From assembly GCA_946626785.1 (NCBI GenBank), contig CAMOUY010000003.1, positions 1 to 55,706 on the forward strand: a stretch of 55,706 nt of DNA, in the 5' to 3' direction. This document shows, one piece after another, positions 26,016-33,599 of the stretch. Position numbers and translations under genes: made by a program. This DNA comes from UBA9732 sp003456855 (lineage in GTDB: Bacteria > Spirochaetota > Spirochaetia > Sphaerochaetales > Sphaerochaetaceae). Position 1 is the stretch's first letter. Every line of letters starts with the position of its first letter. A model generated the notes under the pieces. That model was not told the origin of the DNA, did no database searches, and saw nothing but the letters and a program-made list of their open reading frames with translations.

Positions 26016-26492
26016 GTGCGTAGAAAGGCGATTTTCGTGATTGTTGTTCTTTCTATGGCACTGCCTCTCTTTGCAACTTTCCAGATACAGCACAGCCTGT
26101 CCTACGATTTCTTTCTGCCTCAGACTGCACACACTGTGTGTTACAGGGCGGACTACCTTGTAGGCGACCCTGAAGGCTTCTCCGCAGGCATGACCCTGTC
26201 TTTGGGATACGGGGTGGAGCACTTCACGGACTATGGTTCCAACGCCTTGGTATACGGACCTTCCCTGGGGATGGGCCTTGTTGCCCAGTACTCCTTTGAC
26301 AACGGCCTGATGCTTACGGCCAGCGCCTCTGCGCTTGCCGCCTACGCACTCTATCCTGAGATTCTGCGTGGGGAGTTCCAGGTTGATGTCAGATATAGGT
26401 TGACCGAGAAGCTCTACGCCGGCCTTGGTGCGGGGGTCCTTTTCCCTCAGTGGAACTCCGACATCCAGGCCCTGATAGGGGTGAGCCTATGA
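26016..26492 (+). CDS. Small outer-membrane beta-barrel protein in the PI-PLC operon
   Basis: 158 residues starting at GTG 26016 with AGGGGGA 5 bases upstream. Signal peptide RRKAIFVIVVLSMALPLFAT, then amphipathic strands (SAGMTLSLGYGVEHFTDY, LGMGLVAQYSFDNGLMLTAS, GEFQVDVRYRLTEKLYAGLG) and a C-terminal DIQALIGVSL. No recognised family. Its stop overlaps the start of the PI-PLC-like lipoprotein (ATGA), so the two are translated together; it might help place or export that lipoprotein, which is inference only. Confidence 0.6.
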   Translation: MRRKAIFVIVVLSMALPLFATFQIQHSLSYDFFLPQTAHTVCYRADYLVGDPEGFSAGMTLSLGYGVEHFTDYGSNALVYGPSLGMGLVAQYSFDNGLMLTASASALAAYALYPEILRGEFQVDVRYRLTEKLYAGLGAGVLFPQWNSDIQALIGVSL

Positions 26493-27424
26493 GAAGGGTG
26501 CTCATTCTGCTTCTGCTTGTACCGCTTCTCATATCCTGCGGCATGGACCCGAATCTCAACGGAGGCAACGACACAGTGTATGAGGACTCGGCCGATTGGA
26601 TGGGGAGGCTCCCGTCCGGCACGCTGATTCGAAACATCACAATGCCTGGAACACACGACAGCTGCGCCAACTACGACTATCTGGGGCTTTCCAGCATATC
26701 ATCCACACAGGACCTGACACTTATGGAGCAGCTTGAGGCCGGCGTCAGATGCCTTGATATCCGAATCACGGAGAAGGATGGCGTCTACGGCGTCTACCAC
26801 GGTCCGGTGTACATGAAGATGACCCTGGATGACGTTGCAATGGTCTGCAAGGACTTCCTTGGAAAGCATCCCACCGAGTTCATCCTGATGTTCGTGCAGT
26901 ATGAGAACGGCCACTACAGGCTGGGAACCGGTGCCATAGCTGCACTCAGGGACTCTGACACTGATCTCTTCTACCAAGGCGAGGATCTTTTAGGCGTCAC
27001 TCTCTCCGAGGTTGCAGGGACGATCATAGTTGCGGAGAACTACTGGCACAGATACGATGAGCCTGCGCTTGTCAGCGAGGACGACTTCTGGGTTCCTGAC
27101 GACGAGTGGGGCTATGACGAGGAGGAGTTCTGGGTTACTGAGGATCCCCAGATCATCCTGGACAACGCACTGACTCTGATGGGGATGGTGAGGACAAACA
27201 ACAGAAATCGTACGGACTATCCTGCGTCCTACAGCACCTCCAGCTATTTCAGCGGGCAGTTCGGACTTCCGAACTACAGAATCGTGAGCTCCTTCGTGAA
27301 TCCGAGAATCCAGGCCGAGATCGGGAAATACGCTGGCAGCGGCACCTATTTCGGCATTCTGAGAGTGGACCACATCACCCGGGATCTGGCCCATGCGATA
27401 TACAGCTGCAATTCACTTCTGTGA
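26489..27424 (+). CDS. PI-PLC X-domain lipoprotein
   Basis: A 311-residue protein with a lipoprotein signal (RRVLILLLLVPLLISCGMDP, lipobox LISC, lipidated Cys about residue 16) and a phosphatidylinositol-specific phospholipase C X-like TIM barrel. The catalytic elements are NITMPGTHDSCANYDY (first catalytic His), LEAGVRCLDIRITEKDG, VYHGPVYMKMTLDDV (second catalytic His) and KHPTEFILMFVQYENGH. An acidic insertion DDFWVPDDEWGYDEEEFWV sits in the second half and is unusual. Bacterial PI-PLCs act without calcium on PI or GPI anchors and are often virulence or phosphate-release factors. ATGA overlap with the small barrel gene. No other function is evident. Confidence 0.82.
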   Translation: MRRVLILLLLVPLLISCGMDPNLNGGNDTVYEDSADWMGRLPSGTLIRNITMPGTHDSCANYDYLGLSSISSTQDLTLMEQLEAGVRCLDIRITEKDGVYGVYHGPVYMKMTLDDVAMVCKDFLGKHPTEFILMFVQYENGHYRLGTGAIAALRDSDTDLFYQGEDLLGVTLSEVAGTIIVAENYWHRYDEPALVSEDDFWVPDDEWGYDEEEFWVTEDPQIILDNALTLMGMVRTNNRNRTDYPASYSTSSYFSGQFGLPNYRIVSSFVNPRIQAEIGKYAGSGTYFGILRVDHITRDLAHAIYSCNSLL

Positions 27425-27563
27425 ACATTTGTTCTATTTTAATCGAATTATTATCTGAAATATATTTGTTTGTGCATTTTTATGTGTTTTCACAAATCAA
27501 ATATGGAAAATCCTCCACATACAATTTACCACTCAATTATCAATTATGATTGGAGGAAAGGGT

Positions 27564-28160
27564 ATGAGAAGGAAGGGATTTGCCGCTTCTGCAGTGGTTT
27601 TGCTTATGCTTCTTGTAACAACGATGGCCTGTTTTGCAGAGGCTATTGTTGAAGTTGACGACTCTGTTGAGGAACAGACCGTTTTAAAGGGAACCAAGAC
27701 AGTCATCAAGGTCTTCGAGACCACAGATATGCATGGTTACATCATCGATGCCTCTTCGATGAACGAGGAGACTTTCCAGTACAGGCTTGCCTACCTTGCC
27801 AACGTTGTCAACCAGGCCAGGGCAGAGTATGACGATGTCATCCTGCTGAATGGCGGAAACAACTACGAGGGAACACCGGTGTCCAACCTGCTCAAGGGCG
27901 CAGCCATCAGAGCAGCATTCGACCTGATGGACTACGATGGAACGGCAATGGGCAACCATGAGTTCGACTGGGACAACATCAAGTACAGAATCAACGCTGA
28001 TGCAGAAGGCACAATCGGCACCTATGAGGTCGGTTCCTTCAAGGGCGACTCGGATGTCCCTGTCCTTGCAAGCAACCTCTACTACAAGGCAACCGGCGAG
28101 GGCAAGGAGATCGCAGTCGACACAAGCGCAAGGGGAACAGGAACACTCAAGGCTGAGTGA
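27564..28160 (+). CDS. Truncated 5'-nucleotidase-type metallophosphoesterase, exported
   Basis: 198 residues. A signal peptide (RRKGFAASAVVLLMLLVTTMACFAEA) precedes the first part of a UshA/CpdB-like phosphoesterase domain: KVFETTDMHGYIIDASSM, then LLNGGNNYEGTPVSNLLKGA where the family has a GDxxxG metal ligand (here GNNYEG, Asp to Asn), and AMGNHEFDWDNIKYR. Reading stops after GTGTLKAE, before the GH and GHxH metal motifs and the C-terminal nucleotidase domain, so it cannot be a normal enzyme. Either a decayed gene or a small surface protein that reuses the fold. RBS TTGGAGGAAAGG and a strong terminator show it is still an expressed-looking unit. Confidence 0.6.
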   Translation: MRRKGFAASAVVLLMLLVTTMACFAEAIVEVDDSVEEQTVLKGTKTVIKVFETTDMHGYIIDASSMNEETFQYRLAYLANVVNQARAEYDDVILLNGGNNYEGTPVSNLLKGAAIRAAFDLMDYDGTAMGNHEFDWDNIKYRINADAEGTIGTYEVGSFKGDSDVPVLASNLYYKATGEGKEIAVDTSARGTGTLKAE

Positions 28161-28178
28161 TCAGTACCCAAATACAAT

Positions 28179-28215
28179 GAAAGGGGCTTTCACACGAAGG
28201 CCCCTTTCTGTTTTT
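28179..28215 (+). terminator. Terminator of the truncated phosphoesterase gene
   Basis: GAAAGGGGC (28179-28187) and GCCCCTTTC (28200-28208) form a 9-bp stem followed by TGTTTTT. On the minus strand there is no matching T run, so it mainly serves the plus-strand gene. Confidence 0.85.
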
Positions 28216-28233
28216 CATAGTTTTTTCAATGCG

Positions 28234-30093
28234 TCAGAACATGAAGCGTGCGCTCAGGACGAGCTGCAGGTCGTTCTGGTTCACACCATCCATGTTGCCG
28301 TAGTTGGCGATCGTCACATAGTCAACCTGTGCAATGGCAGTGAGCCAAGAAGAGACCTTGTAGGAGGCGTTCAAGCCGCAGACGATAGTCTTCTCGACCG
28401 CAAGGTCAGCTCCTGTCTTGTAGGCATACTTCGCGTTGTATGTCGTGTGCTTCGTGGTTGGGGAGCTCTTCTCGTACTGGTAGTTCTCGTCGTTTCCGAT
28501 TCTTGTCCACATGGTCCACTGGTCATGGGTTCCGTGTGCCATGAAGAAGAAGCTGCCTTCAACGCTGAGGCGAAGGTCTGCTGTTGTCCAGCCGGCCTTG
28601 ACGTTGGCGACTACTGCATCAGGACCGTAGGTGTAGCCCTGGAAGTACTCGTCATAGGTGATTCCTGCACCGACGGAGCTCCAGTTGCGGATTGCCACAA
28701 CGTAGTTAAGGCCGTAGTAGCCTTGCTGTCCCGTTGTTGAGTTGCTGTGGATTCCGTCTCTGAGGTAGAGATACGGGTCTGTCTTGGCGAACTCGGCATT
28801 GGCGTGGAAGATTCCGTTTCCAAGGGTGAACACCCCCTTCACACCAGCCAGATATCCCAGGGCTGTAGGCACTGTCCTGTAGGTCTCGGAAGGTGCTGTC
28901 TCGATTCCAGGGAAGGCGATCTCGTCTATGATGAGCTCACCATAGGTGTTGATGCCCTTCACCGGAGTGTAGTTGAACTCGAGTGTGAGCGTTGAGTTCG
29001 AGCTGTTTGCAATGTAGTTGTTGTGGTTGAAGTTGACTGGGTTCAGAGCTCTGAAGTCAATTGAGTTGTCCTCTGACATGTACATCAGACCCTCTGTGAA
29101 GGCGAGGGTGAACTTGTCCTTGATCAGATGAAGCTCGAGCCTGTGGCCGATATACATGCTCAATCCCTTATACGGCTGGTCGTAGCCGTTGTCCATGCCG
29201 TGCCACTGAGGGTTTGTTTCGCTGTCGGTCTGGTTGTCCCAGTAGTTGATCGGATGCGGATAGAAGCTGGTCAGGAACGTGTACTTGAAGTCCTTGGAGT
29301 AGCTTGTGATCTTGGCGAAGTTCTGCCATGGCATGTTGTCGCTTATTGACAGGTTTCCGGTCTCTCCCGGGCCCCATGACAGGCGGTCACGTCCGATCTG
29401 CACATTCCAGTTCTCTCCTCCGAAGGATAGGAAGGCTCTGTATGGCCAGTTTCCATCGAAATAGGCAAGGTTGAACTTCAGGTTCTTCAATCCAAGGATG
29501 TTTGTGCCGAGTTTGGCCGCACCGATTTCACCTGTGTAGTTCTCATCGCTGTGCCAACTGTTTGCAACAGTTCCCTGGAACAGGGTGTAGAAGTTGTCAG
29601 CCGCCCAGGTCTCAAGTTCCAGGTTCAGCATAGGCTGCTGGTCCTTCTCGTCATAGATCCAGTGATTGCCCTGGAAGGCCTTCTCTGTGATGTCATGGCC
29701 GTTTGAATATGCCGTCCTCTCAGCTCCGTCCGTGTTTGTGTGGAAGTAGGCTTCAAGTGCGAACTGTCCGTTGAAGTTGAATCCGACTTTGTCCCAGTCG
29801 GCCTCTGGCCTTTCTGTGATGGAATCCTTGACAGTGTCGAACATCTGCTTCTGGACCTTGTCCATGCTGTCATAGTCAAGGACTTCAAGCATCTTCCCAA
29901 GCTCGTCTGCACTCCATGGACCGGTGGTGGATGGCAATGTGTGTCCCTGTGCAATGTACAGGTACTTTATAGCCTGGTATTCGTCACATGTAGTCGAATA
30001 GACCTTCTGCATGTTGTTTGTGGCTGCAAACAGGGCACAGAGCCCGATGAGCAGGATGGCAACTACAGAGATGAATCTTTTGCTTTTCTTCAT
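28234..30093 (-). CDS. Wzi-like outer-membrane beta-barrel, paralog 5
   Basis: A 619-residue member. Signal segment SKRFISVVAILLIGLCALFAA; signature YLYIAQGHTLPSTTGPWSADEL; FNFNGQFALEAYFHTNTDGA; QIGRDRLSWGPGETGNLSIS near 231, with a full G+DxxxWGPG core; HRLELHLIKDKFTLAFTEGL and VNFNHNNYIANSSNSTLTLE; last strand LQLVLSARFMF. It pairs with paralogs 2 and 3 by signature. ATG 30093 has GGGAGAAAGCT upstream as RBS. Divergent from paralog 6 with only 75 bases between the starts. Confidence 0.77.
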   Translation of the reverse strand: MKKSKRFISVVAILLIGLCALFAATNNMQKVYSTTCDEYQAIKYLYIAQGHTLPSTTGPWSADELGKMLEVLDYDSMDKVQKQMFDTVKDSITERPEADWDKVGFNFNGQFALEAYFHTNTDGAERTAYSNGHDITEKAFQGNHWIYDEKDQQPMLNLELETWAADNFYTLFQGTVANSWHSDENYTGEIGAAKLGTNILGLKNLKFNLAYFDGNWPYRAFLSFGGENWNVQIGRDRLSWGPGETGNLSISDNMPWQNFAKITSYSKDFKYTFLTSFYPHPINYWDNQTDSETNPQWHGMDNGYDQPYKGLSMYIGHRLELHLIKDKFTLAFTEGLMYMSEDNSIDFRALNPVNFNHNNYIANSSNSTLTLEFNYTPVKGINTYGELIIDEIAFPGIETAPSETYRTVPTALGYLAGVKGVFTLGNGIFHANAEFAKTDPYLYLRDGIHSNSTTGQQGYYGLNYVVAIRNWSSVGAGITYDEYFQGYTYGPDAVVANVKAGWTTADLRLSVEGSFFFMAHGTHDQWTMWTRIGNDENYQYEKSSPTTKHTTYNAKYAYKTGADLAVEKTIVCGLNASYKVSSWLTAIAQVDYVTIANYGNMDGVNQNDLQLVLSARFMF

Positions 30094-30132
30094 AGCTTTC
30101 TCCCTTGTTTTTCCCATGTAATAGGGAATTCG

Positions 30133-30162
30133 TTTACTTAAAAACTATGGATATGGTACACT
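30133..30162 (+). promoter_or_regulatory. Candidate leaderless promoter of Wzi-like paralog 6
   Basis: TTTACT (30133-30138), 18-base spacer, TACACT (30157-30162), then 6 bases to ATG 30169. No Shine-Dalgarno is present. It lies within the 75-base divergent region shared with paralog 5. Confidence 0.4.
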
Positions 30163-30168
30163 CTTACC

Positions 30169-31917
30169 ATGAAAAAAGGAACTCTGCTTTTTGCTTTGTT
30201 GGTTCTTGTTGCTCTTTCCTTTGTCTTTTCCGGCGAGAAGACAGATGTGAAGGCAATCATCCATCCAATAGAATCCACCATCTATTCAGACATGGACGCA
30301 CTTTATGCGCTGAGCGGAATGGCACGTCCTTCGACCAACAGACCGTGGTCCGATGCAGAGGCCAGGATGATTCTGTCCAGAGTCGACAGGGAAGGGCTCT
30401 CGGACCTTGCCGCTGAGCTCTATGACAGGATCGAGGCCGAGCTGGACAAGGGTCTCAGATGGCAGTTCGGTGACGACTTCCAGCTTTCAACTGGAATAGA
30501 CTTCGCCATGGAGATGTACGCGCACTCCAACTCCGATGACTTCACTACAGAGGATGACTGGGAGCGCAGCTACAGCGAGCGCAAGAGCATGATGAAGTTC
30601 TACTTCGAGTTCACAAGTGGAGACAACTTCTACACGGCCAGCGACATCCACTACCGCTACAAGAGGGCAGACCAGAACGACACCTTCGGCTACTACGACG
30701 ATGACCTTGCAACAGCAGACCACTATGTGGCCTCCTACCCAATTGCGGCAGACTCCCATGCAGCCTACGTGAAACAGTCCTACCAGTTCACCCAGAACTG
30801 GTTCACCAACGTGTACTTCGACACAACGCACTTCTCGTTCATCTGGCCGAGGAGGGCTGTGCTGTCTTTTGGTGGAGATACCTGGAATTTCTCCATCAAC
30901 AGGGATGTGCTGAGCCTTGGAAACGCCAACTTCGGCAACATGCTCGTCGATGACCACCACTTCAGCGACTTTGCAAGGCTGACATTCTTCGGAAAGCACT
31001 TCAAGTACGATTGGGTTCTTCTCTACCTGAACACCATAGTGAGCGACAACGAGCAGCACGCATCCACCGAAGGCCGCATCTTCATGATCCACACGCTGAA
31101 CTTCAGGATCTTGGAGAGGGTCTCAATGACGATCAGCGAGAACGTCATGTACAGGTACGAGAACTTCGACCTTCAGTATCTCAACCCTGCATTCATCTAC
31201 CACAACCTGAACAACCGCTCGATGTTCAATGCACTGGCATATCTTGATCTGAACGTTGCGGTCCTTCCCGGCCTTGAGGTCTACGCACAGTATGCGATGG
31301 ACCAGGCCAGAGCCCCTCATGAGGGTGACAGCCAGAGCGATGCCTCAGGCCTTGTAGCCGGAATACAATACACAAACGCCCTCGGACACGGGGTGCTGAC
31401 AAGCTACGCAGAGTATGCGCAGACCACGCCGCTTCTTTACAGACGCGATATTGTGGACTTTGTGCGTTGCAACAGGTACTGGAGCTTCTCGAATGACACC
31501 TTCTGCGGCGGCCATGTGCCGTTCTTCGACTTCATAGGCTTCCCGTATGGCGGAGACTGCAGGATGGTGGAGCTTAGAAGCGAATACACAAGTCTGGACC
31601 ATTTTGGTGTGTCTGTCTTTGCCAGAGGTATGGATAGAGGTGTTTTCACACTGTACACAAGCCATAGTACGTCCGGAAAAAACAATGATGATGCAAATTA
31701 TAAGGGTAAGACTCCATCTGGGGACATCATTACAAGGATTTTCACCTGTGGAGTCGAGTTCAACGCCGATCTGGACGCACTTTTCAGCTGGCCTGGAGTC
31801 TCCTTTGATGGTGAAATGGACTGGATAAACGTCTGGGACTACACAAAGGCCAGCAAGGAATACTCCAACTACAGGAGTGATGTCCAGCTGACGCTTGGAA
31901 TGAGCGTGAAGATTTGA
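30169..31917 (+). CDS. Wzi-like outer-membrane beta-barrel, paralog 6
   Basis: A 582-residue member. Signal peptide KKGTLLFALLVLVALSFVFSG; signature ALYALSGMARPSTNRPWSDAEA; the VGRDR core is degenerate (FSINRDVLSLGNANFGNMLV, near 241, Gly to Asn and no Trp), as in paralog 1. Shared with paralog 1 only: NPAFIYHNLNNRSMFNALAY, FFDFIGFPYGGD, LYTSHSTSGKN and PSGDIITRIFTCGVEF. Last strand VQLTLGMSVKI. The two genes are so close at DNA level in the YHNLNNRSMF block that recombination between them is plausible. No Shine-Dalgarno. Paralog 7 follows 57 bases later. Confidence 0.75.
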   Translation: MKKGTLLFALLVLVALSFVFSGEKTDVKAIIHPIESTIYSDMDALYALSGMARPSTNRPWSDAEARMILSRVDREGLSDLAAELYDRIEAELDKGLRWQFGDDFQLSTGIDFAMEMYAHSNSDDFTTEDDWERSYSERKSMMKFYFEFTSGDNFYTASDIHYRYKRADQNDTFGYYDDDLATADHYVASYPIAADSHAAYVKQSYQFTQNWFTNVYFDTTHFSFIWPRRAVLSFGGDTWNFSINRDVLSLGNANFGNMLVDDHHFSDFARLTFFGKHFKYDWVLLYLNTIVSDNEQHASTEGRIFMIHTLNFRILERVSMTISENVMYRYENFDLQYLNPAFIYHNLNNRSMFNALAYLDLNVAVLPGLEVYAQYAMDQARAPHEGDSQSDASGLVAGIQYTNALGHGVLTSYAEYAQTTPLLYRRDIVDFVRCNRYWSFSNDTFCGGHVPFFDFIGFPYGGDCRMVELRSEYTSLDHFGVSVFARGMDRGVFTLYTSHSTSGKNNDDANYKGKTPSGDIITRIFTCGVEFNADLDALFSWPGVSFDGEMDWINVWDYTKASKEYSNYRSDVQLTLGMSVKI

Positions 31918-31949
31918 TTTTAAAGGAAGGCATGGAAAAATAGAAAGAA

Positions 31950-31962
31950 GGGGCTCTGCCCC
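31950..31962 (+). promoter_or_regulatory. Small hairpin ahead of paralog 7
   Basis: GGGGC-TCT-GCCCC can form a 5-bp stem with a 3-base loop, ending 4 bases before the GGAGGAG ribosome binding site of the gene at 31975. It has no T tract, so it is not a terminator; it may tune translation or mRNA stability. Confidence 0.35.
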
Positions 31963-31974
31963 GATGGAGGAGTT

Positions 31975-33543
31975 ATGAAGAAATTGGTTATCGTGCTTTG
32001 CCTGCTTCTTGTTGCAGGCATGGCATTCGCCGGAGTGAAGGGCGTTGTGAACTTCAAGCCTTACTTCAAGTTCGACGGAACACCTTCCGCCAATGCAAGC
32101 GGATCAGGGACAAACAACATCGGTTGGACGAATGAGACCGGTGCACAGAGAGATGACTGGTACATGACTAAGCAGGACTACTGGCTTGAGGCCTTCGAGA
32201 CCCCAAGTATCCTGGATCTCGGCTTGGTTGCCCAGGGAGACAAGTTCGGGGTCGTGTTCATCCTTGACATCAGGCAGGACACTCTGGCCTATTTCAAGGG
32301 CGGAAACGAAGGCAACTTCTCGAACATCCCGTTCCTGACTCACATGATCGAGCTCAACTTCCCGAGAATGGGCTACATCGACTACAACACAGACAACTTC
32401 TATGCATCCGTGGGACGCAGACAGGTCAAGTGGGGCCCTGCAACCTACGACATGGCAATCGCCGATTCCCAGCCGTTCCTTGACAACTTCAACGCTACGA
32501 TCACCGTCCCGATGAAGAACGGCTGGAAGTTCTGGTACAACTTCATGGGCGTGGCCTACAAGTACTTCCTGAAGTACGGCTACTACGTCGACAGGGAATA
32601 CGTCGACATGGACGAGTATGATAAATACGACACACAGGGTCCGAAGAGCACCTTCACCCACAAGTTCGCTTTCGAGAACCAGAATCTTCGCTTCTCGTTC
32701 GCAGAGCTTAACATGGTCTACGGCAAGGATCCATCACTTCTGGACTTCTCACCGACGGTCATCTGGCATGACAACTACCAGGACGATTTCTCCAATGTCA
32801 TGCTGAGCTTCACCGCCGAGGGCAAGTTCGGTCCTGTCAGGGCCTATGCGAACTTCACGATGGACGACTACGACCTTCCACATGAGAACAAAGGTGATAA
32901 CAAGTTCAACAGCTCGAAGCCTGCTGCAATCGGAGCCTATGGTGGAATCGAGGTCAATCTTCTCGAGGGAGAGGAGGTCGTTTCCTCAAAGTTCGACTAC
33001 ACAGACCATGTTCTTGAAGAGGACACATTCAAGGTCCAGACAGGCCTCAACCTCGGCTACGAGCTCTACTACTGCTCGAAGTTCATGTACAACAGAAAAT
33101 ATGACGTAGGTAAGTTCACATCACCATACCAGTTCATCAGCTTCGCCGGAGAGGGCTACTGCTTCGACGACAACGCATTCTACCTTGGATTCAAGTACGG
33201 TCCTGACACAATGCTCCACAGAGTCTATGCAGAGTACACGAACAATCCGTTCACAGCATATGCAACCCTTGAGTATCTGCTCCGCGGCTCCTACGGAATC
33301 GACAGCACCTACACAAAGGATTACTTCAACGCCAACCTGGAGACCCCGTACGATCTCAGCGCTCCTGTCACCAAGGTCCTGATGGTCTCAGCCGGTGCCT
33401 GCTACTACCTGGATGCAGGCTTCAAGGCAGAGGCTGCAGTGAAGTTCACAAAGGACCTCACACACGGCACACAGGCCTTCAAGGCAAGCGTGGGCGCATC
33501 GATTGCAGTCTGCGACGTTGACTGGAAGAACCTGTTCAAATAA
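31975..33543 (+). CDS. Divergent Wzi-like/porin-like barrel, paralog 7
   Basis: A 522-residue exported barrel. Signal peptide KKLVIVLCLLLVAGMAFAGV. The N-terminal PST-PW helical domain of the other six is absent; the sequence enters strands at once (VVNFKPYFKFDGTPSANASG). The core ASVGRRQVKWGPATYDMAIAD near residue 143 matches the Wzi signature, followed by aromatic-rich strands. The C-terminus CDVDWKNLFK does not end in the usual hydrophobic residue. Its GATGGAGGAGTT RBS is strong. It is probably co-transcribed with paralog 6. It may be a distinct subfamily; membership in the Wzi group is by the GRxxxxWGP motif only. Confidence 0.6.
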   Translation: MKKLVIVLCLLLVAGMAFAGVKGVVNFKPYFKFDGTPSANASGSGTNNIGWTNETGAQRDDWYMTKQDYWLEAFETPSILDLGLVAQGDKFGVVFILDIRQDTLAYFKGGNEGNFSNIPFLTHMIELNFPRMGYIDYNTDNFYASVGRRQVKWGPATYDMAIADSQPFLDNFNATITVPMKNGWKFWYNFMGVAYKYFLKYGYYVDREYVDMDEYDKYDTQGPKSTFTHKFAFENQNLRFSFAELNMVYGKDPSLLDFSPTVIWHDNYQDDFSNVMLSFTAEGKFGPVRAYANFTMDDYDLPHENKGDNKFNSSKPAAIGAYGGIEVNLLEGEEVVSSKFDYTDHVLEEDTFKVQTGLNLGYELYYCSKFMYNRKYDVGKFTSPYQFISFAGEGYCFDDNAFYLGFKYGPDTMLHRVYAEYTNNPFTAYATLEYLLRGSYGIDSTYTKDYFNANLETPYDLSAPVTKVLMVSAGACYYLDAGFKAEAAVKFTKDLTHGTQAFKASVGASIAVCDVDWKNLFK

Positions 33544-33558
33544 TAGGCCCTAAAAAAC

Positions 33559-33599
33559 TGAAAATGCCCTTGTAGAAGCTCTGCAAGGGCATTTTTTTC
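33559..33599. terminator. Bidirectional terminator between paralog 7 and a DUF1207-like gene
   Basis: AAAATGCCCTTG (33561-33572) and CAAGGGCATTTT (33583-33594) form a perfect 12-bp stem. T tracts extend on both strands, so it terminates the plus-strand gene ending at 33543 and the minus-strand gene ending at 33598. Confidence 0.9.
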
